Assembly: GCA_021785115.1 (NCBI GenBank) | Contig: JAJYGO010000409.1 | Location: 1-23,505, forward strand | Source: Chloroflexota bacterium | Lineage (GTDB): Bacteria > Chloroflexota > Limnocylindria > Limnocylindrales > CSP1-4 | DNA: 23,505 bases | Reading direction: 5' to 3' | Shown here: piece by piece, positions 14,809 through 22,591 of the stretch | Layout: every line of letters starts with the position of its first letter | Position numbering within the stretch: the stretch's first letter is position 1 | Position numbers and translations under genes: made by a program | Notes under the pieces: model-generated | What the model was told of the DNA's origin: nothing | What the model saw: only the letters and a program-made list of their open reading frames with translations | The model's database searches: none

Positions 14809-16404
14809 TCAGAGCCGCACGATCACGCCTTCGTCGGGCCCGAGGCGCAGCGGCTGGATCCCGATCGCGCCCGGGGCGCGGTCGGGATCGGTCGAGAGCT
14901 CCAGCCGGCCCCGGTGCGGCAGGCCAAGCGAGCTCCCGTCGAGATGGGCCGGTTCGTCCCGGAAGTTGAGTGCCACGAGCAGGCGCTCCTCGCCGCACTC
15001 GCGTACGAACGCGAAGAGGCCCGGCGTGTGGCCCACCGATTCGTAGCTCCCCCACCGGAGCGCGGCCGAGCTCCGGCGGTACCAGATCAGCCGCCGGTAG
15101 AGCGACAGGATGGACGCGGGATCGGCCCGCTGGGCCGCCACGTTGACCGAGCGGGCCGCGGACCCGACGGGCATCCACGGATCCCCGCCGGTGAACCCGG
15201 CACCCGGCCCCCCGTCCCACTGCATCGGCGTCCGCTCCGGGTCCCGGCCGTGGACGTCCACCACGCGGTCCGGGGGCACCTCCCCGTCCGGCTGCCCGAT
15301 CTCCTCGCCGTAGTAGAGGAACGGCGTGCCGCGGAGCGTGAGCAGCATCATGGCCCCCACCCGCGTCCGCCGCTCGCCGGATGCGCCGCCGCCGTCGTAG
15401 CGGGAACGTGCCCGCGGGTTGTCGTGGTTCGACAGGGTGTAGACGGGCCAGGCGCCCTCCGGCAGCACCGACTGGTATCGCTCCACGGAGGCACGGAACG
15501 CCTCCGCGCTCCACGGCTGCACCAGGAACGCGAAGTTGAACGCGAGGTGCAGCTCGTCGAGCGCGTCGCCGAAGTACCGCACCAGCCGCGCGGGATCGTA
15601 GATGCCGACCTCCCCCACGGCCATCCGGTCGTCGTACCCGTCGAGCAGGCGACGGAACTCCCGGAGGATGACGTGGACCTCGGGCCAGTCCTCGTCCCGG
15701 CGGACGCCGGCCGGGAACCCGCCGGACGGCTCGGGCGGGTTGTCGCGGAGCTCCGGGTCGCGGGCCATCTTGTGGGCGACGTCGATGCGGAACCCGTCCA
15801 CGCCCCGCTCCAGCCAGAAGCGGAGCACGTCGTGCATCGCCGCGCGGACCTCCGGGTTCCACCAGTTCAGGTCCGGCTGCTGGGGCAGGAACGAGTGCAG
15901 GTAGTACTGGCCGGTCGCGGGGTCGAGCGTCCACGGCACGCCCACCGCGGGGAAATAGCTGCGCCAGTTGTTCGGCGGCGAGCCGTCTGCCCCGGGATCC
16001 CGCCAGACGTACCAGCCCCGGCGGGGGCCGGTCCGGCTCGAGCGCGACTCCCGGAACCAGGGATGCTGGTCCGACGTGTGGTTGGGCACGAAGTCGACCA
16101 GCACGCGGATCCCGCGCCGGTGCGCCTGGCGCACGAGCTCGTCGAAGTCCGCGAGCGTGCCGTAGTCGGGGTGGACGTCGCAATAGTCAGAGACGTCGTA
16201 ACCGAAGTCGGCCATGGGCGACGGGTAGAAGGGCGAGAGCCAGATCGCGTCGACGCCCAGCGAGTCCGGGGTGCCGTCGTTGAGGTGATCGAGCCGGCTG
16301 ATGATCCCGGGCAGGTCGCCGATGCCGTCCCCGTTCGAGTCCTGGAAGCTCCTCGGGTAGATCTGGTAGATCACGCCGTGCCGCCACCAATCGCCCGTGG
16401 CCAT
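14809..16404 (-). CDS. GH13 alpha-glucosidase (oligo-1,6-glucosidase-like)
   Basis: This 531-residue alpha-amylase-family hydrolase has all core motifs: DFVPNH at 104-109, nucleophile D208 in GFRIDVAHK, acid/base E265 in AVGEVGIYD, and transition-state stabiliser D328 in LSNHDNP. The calcium-loop stretch DSNGDGIGDLPGI is near the N-terminus. Region V is QPDLN at 176-180, the hallmark of the oligo-1,6-glucosidase/alpha-glucosidase subfamilies, and Val after the nucleophile is often linked to alpha-1,6 activity, though not decisively. No signal peptide is seen, so the enzyme is probably cytoplasmic and acts on imported malto- or isomalto-oligosaccharides. The ATG at 16404 has AGGAGG close upstream. 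No sugar transporter is in the window. A trehalulose or trehalose-type activity cannot be excluded. Confidence 0.95.
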   Translation of the reverse strand: MATGDWWRHGVIYQIYPRSFQDSNGDGIGDLPGIISRLDHLNDGTPDSLGVDAIWLSPFYPSPMADFGYDVSDYCDVHPDYGTLADFDELVRQAHRRGIRVLVDFVPNHTSDQHPWFRESRSSRTGPRRGWYVWRDPGADGSPPNNWRSYFPAVGVPWTLDPATGQYYLHSFLPQQPDLNWWNPEVRAAMHDVLRFWLERGVDGFRIDVAHKMARDPELRDNPPEPSGGFPAGVRRDEDWPEVHVILREFRRLLDGYDDRMAVGEVGIYDPARLVRYFGDALDELHLAFNFAFLVQPWSAEAFRASVERYQSVLPEGAWPVYTLSNHDNPRARSRYDGGGASGERRTRVGAMMLLTLRGTPFLYYGEEIGQPDGEVPPDRVVDVHGRDPERTPMQWDGGPGAGFTGGDPWMPVGSAARSVNVAAQRADPASILSLYRRLIWYRRSSAALRWGSYESVGHTPGLFAFVRECGEERLLVALNFRDEPAHLDGSSLGLPHRGRLELSTDPDRAPGAIGIQPLRLGPDEGVIVRL

Positions 16405-16466
16405 GCGTCCTCCTGAGTTCGGTTGCCCCGGCACCTGAGCGTACGCGATGCGGGGCGCACCGGTGA

Positions 16467-16514
16467 GCGGACGCCATCGGCTGGCGGACGCCATCGGCTG
16501 GCGGACGCCACCGG
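16467..16514. repeat. 17-bp tandem repeat, about 2.8 copies
   Basis: GCGGACGCCATCGGCTG occurs at 16467-16483 and 16484-16500, and again partially with one mismatch at 16501-16514. It lies in the divergent gap between the GH13 gene and the RibD-like gene. Slippage-type repeats here could alter promoter spacing. Confidence 0.85.
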
Positions 16515-16551
16515 CCCGTGCCCGGCCGGGTACGGGCCGGATCCCGGCCGG
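16514..16551. promoter_or_regulatory. Overlapping palindromes in a divergent promoter region
   Basis: A 24-bp palindrome with one mismatch spans 16514-16537, with outer arms GCCCGTG and TACGGGC and centre CCCGGCCGGG. Its right half, CCGGCCGGG at 16522-16530, also pairs perfectly with CCCGGCCGG at 16543-16551. Two mutually exclusive hairpins are therefore possible, or an operator. The site is directly next to the 17-bp tandem repeat. Chance is a real alternative at this GC content. Confidence 0.3.
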
Positions 16552-16603
16552 TGGCCCCTCGTGCGACCATGGAGACGGGCCGGGCGGGCCACGACCGAGG
16601 AGC

Positions 16604-16610
16604 GAGGAGG
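16604..16610 (+). promoter_or_regulatory. Strong ribosome binding site ahead of an ACG codon
   Basis: GAGGAGG lies five bases before an in-frame ACG at 16616-16618. No ATG, GTG or TTG in the correct frame lies between 16463 and 16706. The site decides the start proposed for the RibD-like gene. Confidence 0.5.
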
Positions 16611-16615
16611 CCGAC

Positions 16616-17491
16616 ACGGACGACGACACACCGCTGGAGGTACTGCTCGAGGCGCCGCCTGTCCGCGAGCCGGCGCGAGGCGGGCTTCCGCCGGGAGGGC
16701 TCGCCGTGCGCCACGGCGGCCCACTCGCCATCCCGCTCCATGCCGGGCGGCCGACCGTCGTCGCGAACTTCGTCTCGACCATCGACGGCGTGGTGGCACT
16801 CGCCACCGGGCCGCGGGGCGGCGGCTCGGACATCAGCGGCGGCTCCGTGGCGGACCGGTTCGTGATGGCCATGCTGCGCGCGCTCGCCGACGTGGTGGTG
16901 GTGGGCGCCGGCACGCTCCGCGCCGCGCCGCGACACGAGTGGACGCCGCGCGGAGTGGCCCCCGCGTGGGACTCCGACTTCGCCACCTGGCGCGCCGCCC
17001 TCGGCCTGGCGCCGCAGCCCACGACCGTGGTCGTCTCCGCGCGCGGTGACGTGCCGCCGGAGCACCCGGGCCTGTCTCGCCCGGACGTGCCCGTGGTCAT
17101 CGTCACGACGCGGAGCGGCGCCCTGGAGCTGGCACGCCGCGGCATCCCGCCGGGCGCCCGGGTCGAGGTGCCGTCCGACGGGCCCTTGGTGGCCGCCGCC
17201 GACCTGCTGCCCCTGGTGGGCACGCTGGGGGCCGCGATCGCGCTGTGCGAGGGCGGGCCGCACCTCCTGGCGACGCTGCTCCGGGACGGCACGATCGACG
17301 AGCTGTTCCTGACCGTTGCGCCGCGGCTGCTGGGCCGCTCGGCGGACGCACGTCGCCTCGGGCTGGTGGAGGGCGTGGCGTGGCCCGCGCGCGAGGCGCC
17401 GGGCACGGTGCTGCGCTCCATCCGGCGGGATGGCTCCCATCTCTTCCTGCGGTACGCCATCGCGGCGGGTGTGAGACCGTCACCGGCGTGA
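16616..17491 (+). CDS. RibD C-terminal/dihydrofolate reductase-like protein
   Basis: This is a stand-alone reductase domain without the RibD deaminase half, 291 residues from the proposed start. Motifs, counted from there, are VVANFVSTIDGVVAL at 48-62, DRFVMAMLRALADVVVVGAG at about 80-99, the NADPH-binding CEGGPHLLATLL at about 211-222, and DELFLTVAPRLLGR at about 228-241. Related enzymes reduce the ribosylamino-pyrimidine in riboflavin synthesis or act on unknown pterin-like substrates. The start is uncertain. ACG at 16616 has an ideal GAGGAGG five bases upstream, and the N-terminus it gives (DDDTPLEVLLEA) looks like what I recall of family N-termini. Alternatives are ATG 16448 (poor site, runs through the tandem repeat) and GTG 16706 (GGGAGGG upstream, loses 30 residues). 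The gene diverges from GH13. Confidence 0.85.
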   Translation, partial: TDDDTPLEVLLEAPPVREPARGGLPPGGLAVRHGGPLAIPLHAGRPTVVANFVSTIDGVVALATGPRGGGSDISGGSVADRFVMAMLRALADVVVVGAGTLRAAPRHEWTPRGVAPAWDSDFATWRAALGLAPQPTTVVVSARGDVPPEHPGLSRPDVPVVIVTTRSGALELARRGIPPGARVEVPSDGPLVAAADLLPLVGTLGAAIALCEGGPHLLATLLRDGTIDELFLTVAPRLLGRSADARRLGLVEGVAWPAREAPGTVLRSIRRDGSHLFLRYAIAAGVRPSPA

Positions 17492-17519
17492 TCCGGGACG
17501 ACCTACCCGCACGGGGGGC

Positions 17520-17547
17520 TCGACGTTCTGCGCACGACTGTTATGAT
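17520..17547 (+). promoter_or_regulatory. Putative sigma-70-type promoter for the zinc-ribbon gene
   Basis: A -10 hexamer TATGAT at 17542-17547 has the extended form TGTTATGAT. A -35-like TCGACG lies at 17520-17525, 16 bp upstream. This is the clearest AT-rich promoter pattern in the window and would start a leader of about 105 nt before the coding region. Confidence 0.5.
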
Positions 17548-17645
17548 TGGCGCAACGTCCGGGATTCGGACAGAAGATTGGTCCCGTTCGGCAACACGAC
17601 ACTCCTCTCTCGGTTCTCGCGAGACGGTCGCGGGGGCCGGACGAG

Positions 17646-17651
17646 AAGGAG
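17646..17651 (+). promoter_or_regulatory. Ribosome binding site that selects a TTG start
   Basis: AAGGAG ends eight bases before the TTG at 17660. The other in-frame candidate, GTG at 17651, overlaps the site itself and is therefore unlikely. Confidence 0.65.
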
Positions 17652-17659
17652 TGTTTTCG

Positions 17660-18031
17660 TTGTACCAGGACAAGATTCTGACCTGCGCCGACTGTGGGCA
17701 GCAGTTCGCGTTCTCGGGGAGCGAGCAGCAGTTCTACGCTGACCGCCAGTTCAGCGAGCCGCGGCGTTGCCCCTCGTGCCGCGCCAGCCGCAAGGCGTCG
17801 CGCGGCGGTGGGTCGTACTCGGGCGGCGGGTCGTACAGCGGCGGGTCGTACGGCGGCTCGATCGGATCGTACGGCGGCGGGTCCTCCTACTCGAGCAGCG
17901 CCCCCCGCGCTCCGCGCGAGATGTTCACCGCGACCTGCTCGAGCTGCGGACGCGAGGCGAAGGTTCCCTTCCGCCCGACCTCCGGCAAGCCCGTCTACTG
18001 CAACGACTGCTTCGCCAGCCGGCGGGGCTAG
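17660..18031 (+). CDS. Double zinc-ribbon protein (zf-trcl plus CxxC-x17-CxxC) with G/S/Y-rich linker
   Basis: From the TTG start the product is 123 residues. The N-terminal ribbon has C9, C12, C37 and C40 in the style of the probable zinc-ribbon domain zf-trcl (YQDKILTCADCGQQFAFSG, FYADRQF). The C-terminal ribbon has C93, C96, C114 and C117 with exactly 17 residues between the pairs, the CxxC-x17-CxxC family signature (VPFRPTSGKPVYCNDC). Between them, residues 49-80 are almost only Gly, Ser and Tyr in GSY repeats. The function of these families is unknown; nucleic-acid binding is plausible. The gene has its own promoter-like sequence, a long leader and a strong downstream hairpin, so it is probably monocistronic and may be well expressed. 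Confidence 0.92.
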   Translation: MYQDKILTCADCGQQFAFSGSEQQFYADRQFSEPRRCPSCRASRKASRGGGSYSGGGSYSGGSYGGSIGSYGGGSSYSSSAPRAPREMFTATCSSCGREAKVPFRPTSGKPVYCNDCFASRRG

Positions 18032-18088
18032 CAGCCAGCCGGCAGGCCGCGTGACAGCGGCCGTGTCGCCGGCACCACGCGACGATCG

Positions 18089-18123
18089 GGATGAGCCCGG
18101 CGGGTTGACCGCCGGGCTCATCC
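18089..18123 (+). terminator. Strong GC hairpin after the zinc-ribbon gene
   Basis: A perfect 15-bp stem (GGATGAGCCCGGCGG at 18089-18103 with its complement at 18109-18123) encloses the loop GTTGA. It starts 58 nt after the zinc-ribbon stop and ends 52 nt before the peptidase start. Only a weak ATTCCC follows instead of a T-run, so it is either a GC-genome terminator or an mRNA-stabilising end. A second hairpin, GCTCCGGG/CCCGGAGC, spans 18133-18155. Confidence 0.7.
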
Positions 18124-18174
18124 ATTCCCGCGGCTCCGGGCGAGCGTCCCGGAGCGCGGTCCGGGAGGTGCCCG

Positions 18175-20184
18175 ATGCCCAGCGTCGCGCCGTTCGGTTC
18201 CTGGCGCTCGCCGATCACCACGCAGCGGATCACCGCCGATCGGGTGGGGATCGGCCAGGTCGCGCTCGACGGAGACAGCATCTACTGGACGGAGAGCCGT
18301 CCCGCCGAGGCAGGCCGCGTCGCCCTCCTGCGTCGCGGGCCGGACGGGCGCCGGGAGGATGTGACGCCGGCCGGTTCGAACGTGCGCACCCGCGTCCACG
18401 AGTACGGCGGCGGGGCGATTGCCGTCCGCGACGGGGTGGTCGTCTACGTGGATTTCGCGGACGGCCGCCTGTGGCGTCGGGACGTCGACGCCGACGGGAT
18501 CGGCGTGCCGCGCCCCCTCACGCCCGAGGTCGCGAACGCCTCGCTCCGCCACGCCGACCCGGTGATCGACCCCGTTCGCCGGCGCGTGGTGTGCGTCCAG
18601 GAGGACCACCGCGGGGGCGGCCCGGCGCTGAACCGGATCGTGGACGTCGCCCTGGACCCGGTCGAGGGCGCCCCGCTCCCGGAGCCGCGCATCCTGGTCT
18701 CCGGCCACGACTTCTTCTCCAACGCGCGGCTGGACCCCGAGGGGCGGCGCGCCTGCTGGCTCGCCTGGGACCATCCCGACCTTCCCTGGGACGGGACCGG
18801 CCTCTGGGTCGCCGACGTCGGCGCGGACGGCTCGTTCGAATCGCCCCGCAGGGTGGCGGGCGGCCGCGGCGAATCCATCTTCCAGCCCGAGTGGTCGCCG
18901 ATCGGCCGGCTCCACTTCGTGTCCGACCGGACCGACTGGTGGAACCTGTACCGCTTCGACGCGCTGCCCGGAGCGGGAGCTGAGCCACCGCAGCCCCGTG
19001 CGCTCGCGCCGATGGAGGCCGAGTTCGGCGAGCCCCAGTGGGTCTTCGGGCTCACCGCGTATGCCTTCGTCGGTCCCGATCGCCTCCTCTGCCGGTACAC
19101 GCGCGACGGCATCTGGTACCTGGGCCTGCTGGACGCGTCGACCGGGGAGCTGCAGTCGCTGGATCCGGGCGGAACCTGGTACGGGTCGATGGCCGCGCAC
19201 CCCGACGGCGGCGCGGTCGTGACCGTGGCCAGTGCGACACGCGACACTTGGCTCGTCCGGCTCGACACGACGACGGGCGAGGCAACGGTGGTGGCCGAGT
19301 CCTCCGGCGACGCGCCGGACGAGCGGTTCCTGTCGATCCCGGAGCCGGTCGCGTTCCCCACCGGGAACGGCGAGACGGCTCACGCGCTCTTCTACCCCCC
19401 GCGCAACCCCGAGTTCGTGGGGCCGGACGGCGAACTGCCGCCGCTGCTCGTGAACGTCCACGGCGGTCCCACGGCGATGGCGGGCGCGGCGCTGGTGCTC
19501 GGGATCCAGTTCTGGACGAGCCGCGGCATCGCCGTGCTCGACGTGAACTACCGGGGCAGCAGCGGGTACGGGCGGCAGTACCGCGAGCTGCTGGCGGGCC
19601 GGTGGGGCGAGGTCGATCTCGAGGACGCGGCCAGCGGGGCTCGCTTCATGGCGGGTGCGGGGCGCGCCGATCCGTCCCGGCTGCTGATCCACGGTGGCAG
19701 TGCCGGCGGCTACACCACGCTCTGCGCGGTCACGTTCCGGGACGAGTTCCGGGCCGGCACGAGCTACTTCGGGATCGCCGACCTCGAGGTCTTCACGCGC
19801 GAGACCCACAAGTTCGAGTCCCGGTACATGGACGGGCTCCTCGGGCCGTACCCGGCCGCGGCGAACGTCTATCACGACCGCTCGCCGATCCACTTCGTCG
19901 ACCGCATCTCGTGCCCCGTCCTCCTGCTGCAGGGGCTGGACGACCGCATCGTGCCACCCGACCAGGCGGAGCTGATGTTCGAGGCGCTGCGCCGTCGCGG
20001 GATCCCCGTGGCGTATCTCGCGTTCGAGGGCGAGGGCCACGGGTTCCGCAGGGCAGAGACCATCCGACGCACGCTCGAGGCCGAGCTCTCGTTCTACGGG
20101 CAGATCCTCGGGTTCGATCCCGCGGACGACATCCCGCGCCTGCGCATCGAGAACCTCGGGCCCGGCGGAGGGCCGCCGGGATAG
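18175..20184 (+). CDS. S9-family prolyl oligopeptidase-like serine peptidase
   Basis: This 669-residue protein has an N-terminal beta-propeller (about 1-420, typical start APFGSWRSPITTQRI, repeated blade pieces such as HPDGGAVVTVASATRDTWLV) and a C-terminal alpha/beta hydrolase. The catalytic triad is S509 in HGGSAGGYTTL, D590 in QGLDDRIVPPDQ and H622 in EGEGHGFR. The oxyanion region is NVHGGPTAMAG, and the block DVNYRGSSGYGRQYRELLAGRWGEVD (in two parts) is diagnostic of the acylaminoacyl/dipeptidyl peptidase branch. It would cleave short peptides in the cytoplasm, as no signal peptide is present. The ATG at 18175 has GGGAGGTG at 18163-18170. The gene stands between a hairpin and the nuclease-like gene 79 nt downstream. 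Confidence 0.95.
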   Translation: MPSVAPFGSWRSPITTQRITADRVGIGQVALDGDSIYWTESRPAEAGRVALLRRGPDGRREDVTPAGSNVRTRVHEYGGGAIAVRDGVVVYVDFADGRLWRRDVDADGIGVPRPLTPEVANASLRHADPVIDPVRRRVVCVQEDHRGGGPALNRIVDVALDPVEGAPLPEPRILVSGHDFFSNARLDPEGRRACWLAWDHPDLPWDGTGLWVADVGADGSFESPRRVAGGRGESIFQPEWSPIGRLHFVSDRTDWWNLYRFDALPGAGAEPPQPRALAPMEAEFGEPQWVFGLTAYAFVGPDRLLCRYTRDGIWYLGLLDASTGELQSLDPGGTWYGSMAAHPDGGAVVTVASATRDTWLVRLDTTTGEATVVAESSGDAPDERFLSIPEPVAFPTGNGETAHALFYPPRNPEFVGPDGELPPLLVNVHGGPTAMAGAALVLGIQFWTSRGIAVLDVNYRGSSGYGRQYRELLAGRWGEVDLEDAASGARFMAGAGRADPSRLLIHGGSAGGYTTLCAVTFRDEFRAGTSYFGIADLEVFTRETHKFESRYMDGLLGPYPAAANVYHDRSPIHFVDRISCPVLLLQGLDDRIVPPDQAELMFEALRRRGIPVAYLAFEGEGHGFRRAETIRRTLEAELSFYGQILGFDPADDIPRLRIENLGPGGGPPG

Positions 20185-20263
20185 CAGATGTCCACGGAAC
20201 CGGGGCAGGACCAGTGCGTCGCGTGCCACGCAAGCTGGCAACGCGCCGTGTCAGGATTGGCGC

Positions 20264-21520
20264 ATGCAGACCGCCGTGAGCATCGCGGGAGACCGCCTGA
20301 CCGTCGAGCACCTCGAGCTGCGTGACCCGGACCTCGCCCGGTTCGTCTCGGAGCGCGCCGAGCAGGACCGCCCCGAGCTGGTGGAGCGCGCCCTGCGCAT
20401 CGGCCTCCTCGCGGTCCGGGACGCCGGCCTCACCGTGAACGTGGACGTCATCGAGAAGGAGTTCGGACGGCTCGTCGCGCAGATCGACGAGCGCAACGAG
20501 AAGGCGAGCCAGGCGCTGGCGCAGGCCCTGCGTGACTCCTTCGCCGAGGACGGCGGCAAGCTGCCGCGCACGCTGGAGCGCTTCCTGGGGGACCAGGGCG
20601 CCCTGCGCCGGCTGGTGGCGGACCTGTTCGACGAGAGCCGCCGTGATTCGGCGATCGGCCGCCTCAACGACCTGCTGGGGCGCTATTTCGACGGCGACGG
20701 CAGCCGCCTGGCCCAGCTGCTGGATCCCACCCGCCTGGGGTCCCCGCTCTACCAGTTCCGGAGCGAGGTCTCGAAGGGGTTCGAGGACCTGGCGGGCCGG
20801 ATCCAGGCGCTCGAGAAGGCCGCAGAGGCGCGTGCTGCCGAGCGGGCCAAGTCGGCGGCCAAGGGCTTCGACTTCGAGGACGTCCTCGAGCAGCTGCTGG
20901 GCGAGATCTCGGCCGGCCTCGGCGACGCGGTCGAGCGGACGGGCACGCTGCCGGGCGAGACCATCAAGGCCAAGAAGGGTGACTTCCTGCTCACGGTGGA
21001 CCCGAGCCGGACCCGGGGCGCGGACCTGCGCGTGGTCATCGAGTCGAAGGACCGGGCCATGAGCACCCGCCAGGTGATCGAGGAGCTCGCGGCCGCGCGG
21101 CAGAACCGCTCGGCACAGGCCGCGGTGATCGTGTTCACGCCCCAGCATGCGCCGGCGAACGTGGACCCGCTGGCCATCGTCGGGCGGGACGTCTGGTGCG
21201 TGATGGACCCGGCCGCCCCCGACCGGCTCCCGCTGGAGTGCGCCGTGCGGCTTGCCCGGATCTTCGCCCTGGACGCGCTCCGCGAACGGCCGGTCGAGGT
21301 CGACGTCGCCGCGGTGGACCACGCGCTCGACGGGATCCGGACGCAGCTGTCCGCGATCCAGGGGATGAAGTCGAGCCTGACCTCGATCACGACCACGACC
21401 ACGAAGGTGTCCGCGGACCTGGATGGCCTGCGAGTCGGGATCCTGCGGAGCGTGGCCCAGATCGAGGAGCAGCTGAAGGTGGCCAGCGGGGACGCGGCCC
21501 CGCACCGGGCCACGGCGTAG
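20264..21520 (+). CDS. Uncharacterised coiled-coil protein with a PD-(D/E)xK-like nuclease core (DUF2130-like)
   Basis: The product is 418 residues. The first 200 are mostly helical and charged, ending in a coiled-coil-like helix (GFEDLAGRIQALEKAAEARA). Residues 201-295 then show FDFEDVLEQLL (E205, E209), KKGDFLLTV (D240), RVVIESKDR (E260, K262), and AAARQNRSAQAAVIVF. That spacing of Glu, Asp and ExK fits the PD-(D/E)xK nuclease fold, close in layout to DUF2130 and RmuC-type proteins, which also follow the core with a VW motif (here DVWCVMD) and a C-terminal helical hairpin (DHALDGIRTQLSAIQGMKSS onward). The match is by pattern and memory only. The start ATG has AGGA seven bases upstream. The neighbours give no functional hint. 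Confidence 0.88.
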   Translation: MQTAVSIAGDRLTVEHLELRDPDLARFVSERAEQDRPELVERALRIGLLAVRDAGLTVNVDVIEKEFGRLVAQIDERNEKASQALAQALRDSFAEDGGKLPRTLERFLGDQGALRRLVADLFDESRRDSAIGRLNDLLGRYFDGDGSRLAQLLDPTRLGSPLYQFRSEVSKGFEDLAGRIQALEKAAEARAAERAKSAAKGFDFEDVLEQLLGEISAGLGDAVERTGTLPGETIKAKKGDFLLTVDPSRTRGADLRVVIESKDRAMSTRQVIEELAAARQNRSAQAAVIVFTPQHAPANVDPLAIVGRDVWCVMDPAAPDRLPLECAVRLARIFALDALRERPVEVDVAAVDHALDGIRTQLSAIQGMKSSLTSITTTTTKVSADLDGLRVGILRSVAQIEEQLKVASGDAAPHRATA

Positions 21521-21544
21521 GGCGGTCGGGCCTCGCGCGGTTGT

Positions 21545-22591
21545 TCAGGCAGCCCGCAGCGTCTCGAGCAGGCCGCGCCAGAGCCGCTCGACGGGCCCGG
21601 CTGCGCCGTCGGGGCCGAAGGGCAGCAAGGGCAGCACGCGGTCCGCGTGGTCGGCGACACGCGCAGCGACCATCTCCGGCAGCGCCGCTGACGGCCCCAC
21701 CACGGCCACCAGCCCGAGCAGGTCGTCGGCGACCAGGGACGGCATCTCCTGCCATCGGCCCGCGGCGGCGAGCCTGCCAAGGCGCTCCCCGACGTGGCCG
21801 GCATCGTGCAGGTCGAGGACGGGCCGGTAGCTCGGCGTCGACGCGTAGAAGGCGACCCGTTGCCGGGCGTCCTCGAGCAGCGCCGGCTCGTCGGTCGGAG
21901 CCAGGAAGATCGGCACGATGCGTTCCGTGCGCGGGGCACGCCCCGGCCAGTCGCCTCGGCTCGATTCGCCATCCTCCAGGGCCGGCTCCAGCACCTCCGC
22001 GAGGTACCGCGCGGTGTGGAAGGGGTGCACCTGGAACCCGTCGGCACTCCGCCCGGCGAGTCGCGCGAGGCCGGGGCCGACGCCCGCGATGGAGACCGGG
22101 ATCCGCGGCCCACCGTCCGGTGGCGCGAAGGCAAGCGGCGGAGGGCTGAAGAACGGCGACATCAGCGACAGGTCCAGGTGCTCGCTGCGGACCCGGAACG
22201 GCGTCCCGTCCTGCCAGGTCGCCCAGGCCGCACGCGCCGCCGCGATCCACTCGGCGAGGCGCGGGGCGGGCGCGCTCCAGGGCATCCCGAACCGCCGCTC
22301 GACGTGCGCCCGCACCTGCGTCCCCAGGCCCAGCAGGAAGCGGCCGTCGGAGAGCGCCGCCAGGTCGAACGCGGTCTGGGCCAGCGCGACGGGGCTCCGC
22401 GCGAAGGCGACCGCGATGCCGGTCCCGACCCGGAGCCGCGAGGTCGCCGCGAGGGCCAGGCCGGCGGCCACGAAGGGGTCGTGCTCGGTCTCGGCCAGCC
22501 ACAGCGCGTCGAAGCCGAACGACTCGGCCGCCCGGGCGATCCCGGCGACCGCGCCCGGGGGCGGGCTCCCGGCGGCCAGGTCGATCTTCAC
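21545..22591 (-). CDS. LLM-class F420-dependent oxidoreductase (TIGR03617-like)
   Basis: This 348-residue luciferase-like monooxygenase fold protein shows AAESFGFDALWLAETEHDPF, then LAATSRLRVGTGIAVAFARSPVALA, split by short gaps, and SDGRFLLGLGTQVRAHVERRFG. This is the pattern of F420-dependent members such as the MSMEG_2256 group. The enzyme would use reduced F420, or possibly FMN, to reduce or oxidise an unknown substrate; its presence suggests an F420-making organism. The start is a GTG at 22591 without a good Shine-Dalgarno. It overlaps the stop of a 36-codon ORF in a GTGA, so translation may be coupled to upstream reading. It is downstream of the AlaX gene and convergent with the nuclease-like gene (24-bp gap). 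Confidence 0.93.
   Translation of the reverse strand: MKIDLAAGSPPPGAVAGIARAAESFGFDALWLAETEHDPFVAAGLALAATSRLRVGTGIAVAFARSPVALAQTAFDLAALSDGRFLLGLGTQVRAHVERRFGMPWSAPAPRLAEWIAAARAAWATWQDGTPFRVRSEHLDLSLMSPFFSPPPLAFAPPDGGPRIPVSIAGVGPGLARLAGRSADGFQVHPFHTARYLAEVLEPALEDGESSRGDWPGRAPRTERIVPIFLAPTDEPALLEDARQRVAFYASTPSYRPVLDLHDAGHVGERLGRLAAAGRWQEMPSLVADDLLGLVAVVGPSAALPEMVAARVADHADRVLPLLPFGPDGAAGPVERLWRGLLETLRAA

Noticed and set aside
18118..20241. 707-codon open frame on the minus strand opposite the S9 peptidase
   Set aside because: Low-complexity Arg/Asp/Val/Gly-rich translation without domains. The opposite strand encodes a complete peptidase with its triad. Long antisense frames are expected when third positions are mostly G or C.
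19793..21505. 570-codon minus-strand frame opposite the nuclease-like gene and the end of the peptidase gene
   Set aside because: It spans two genes, lacks recognisable motifs and has the composition of a codon-bias shadow. The plus-strand protein has coherent motifs and a ribosome binding site.
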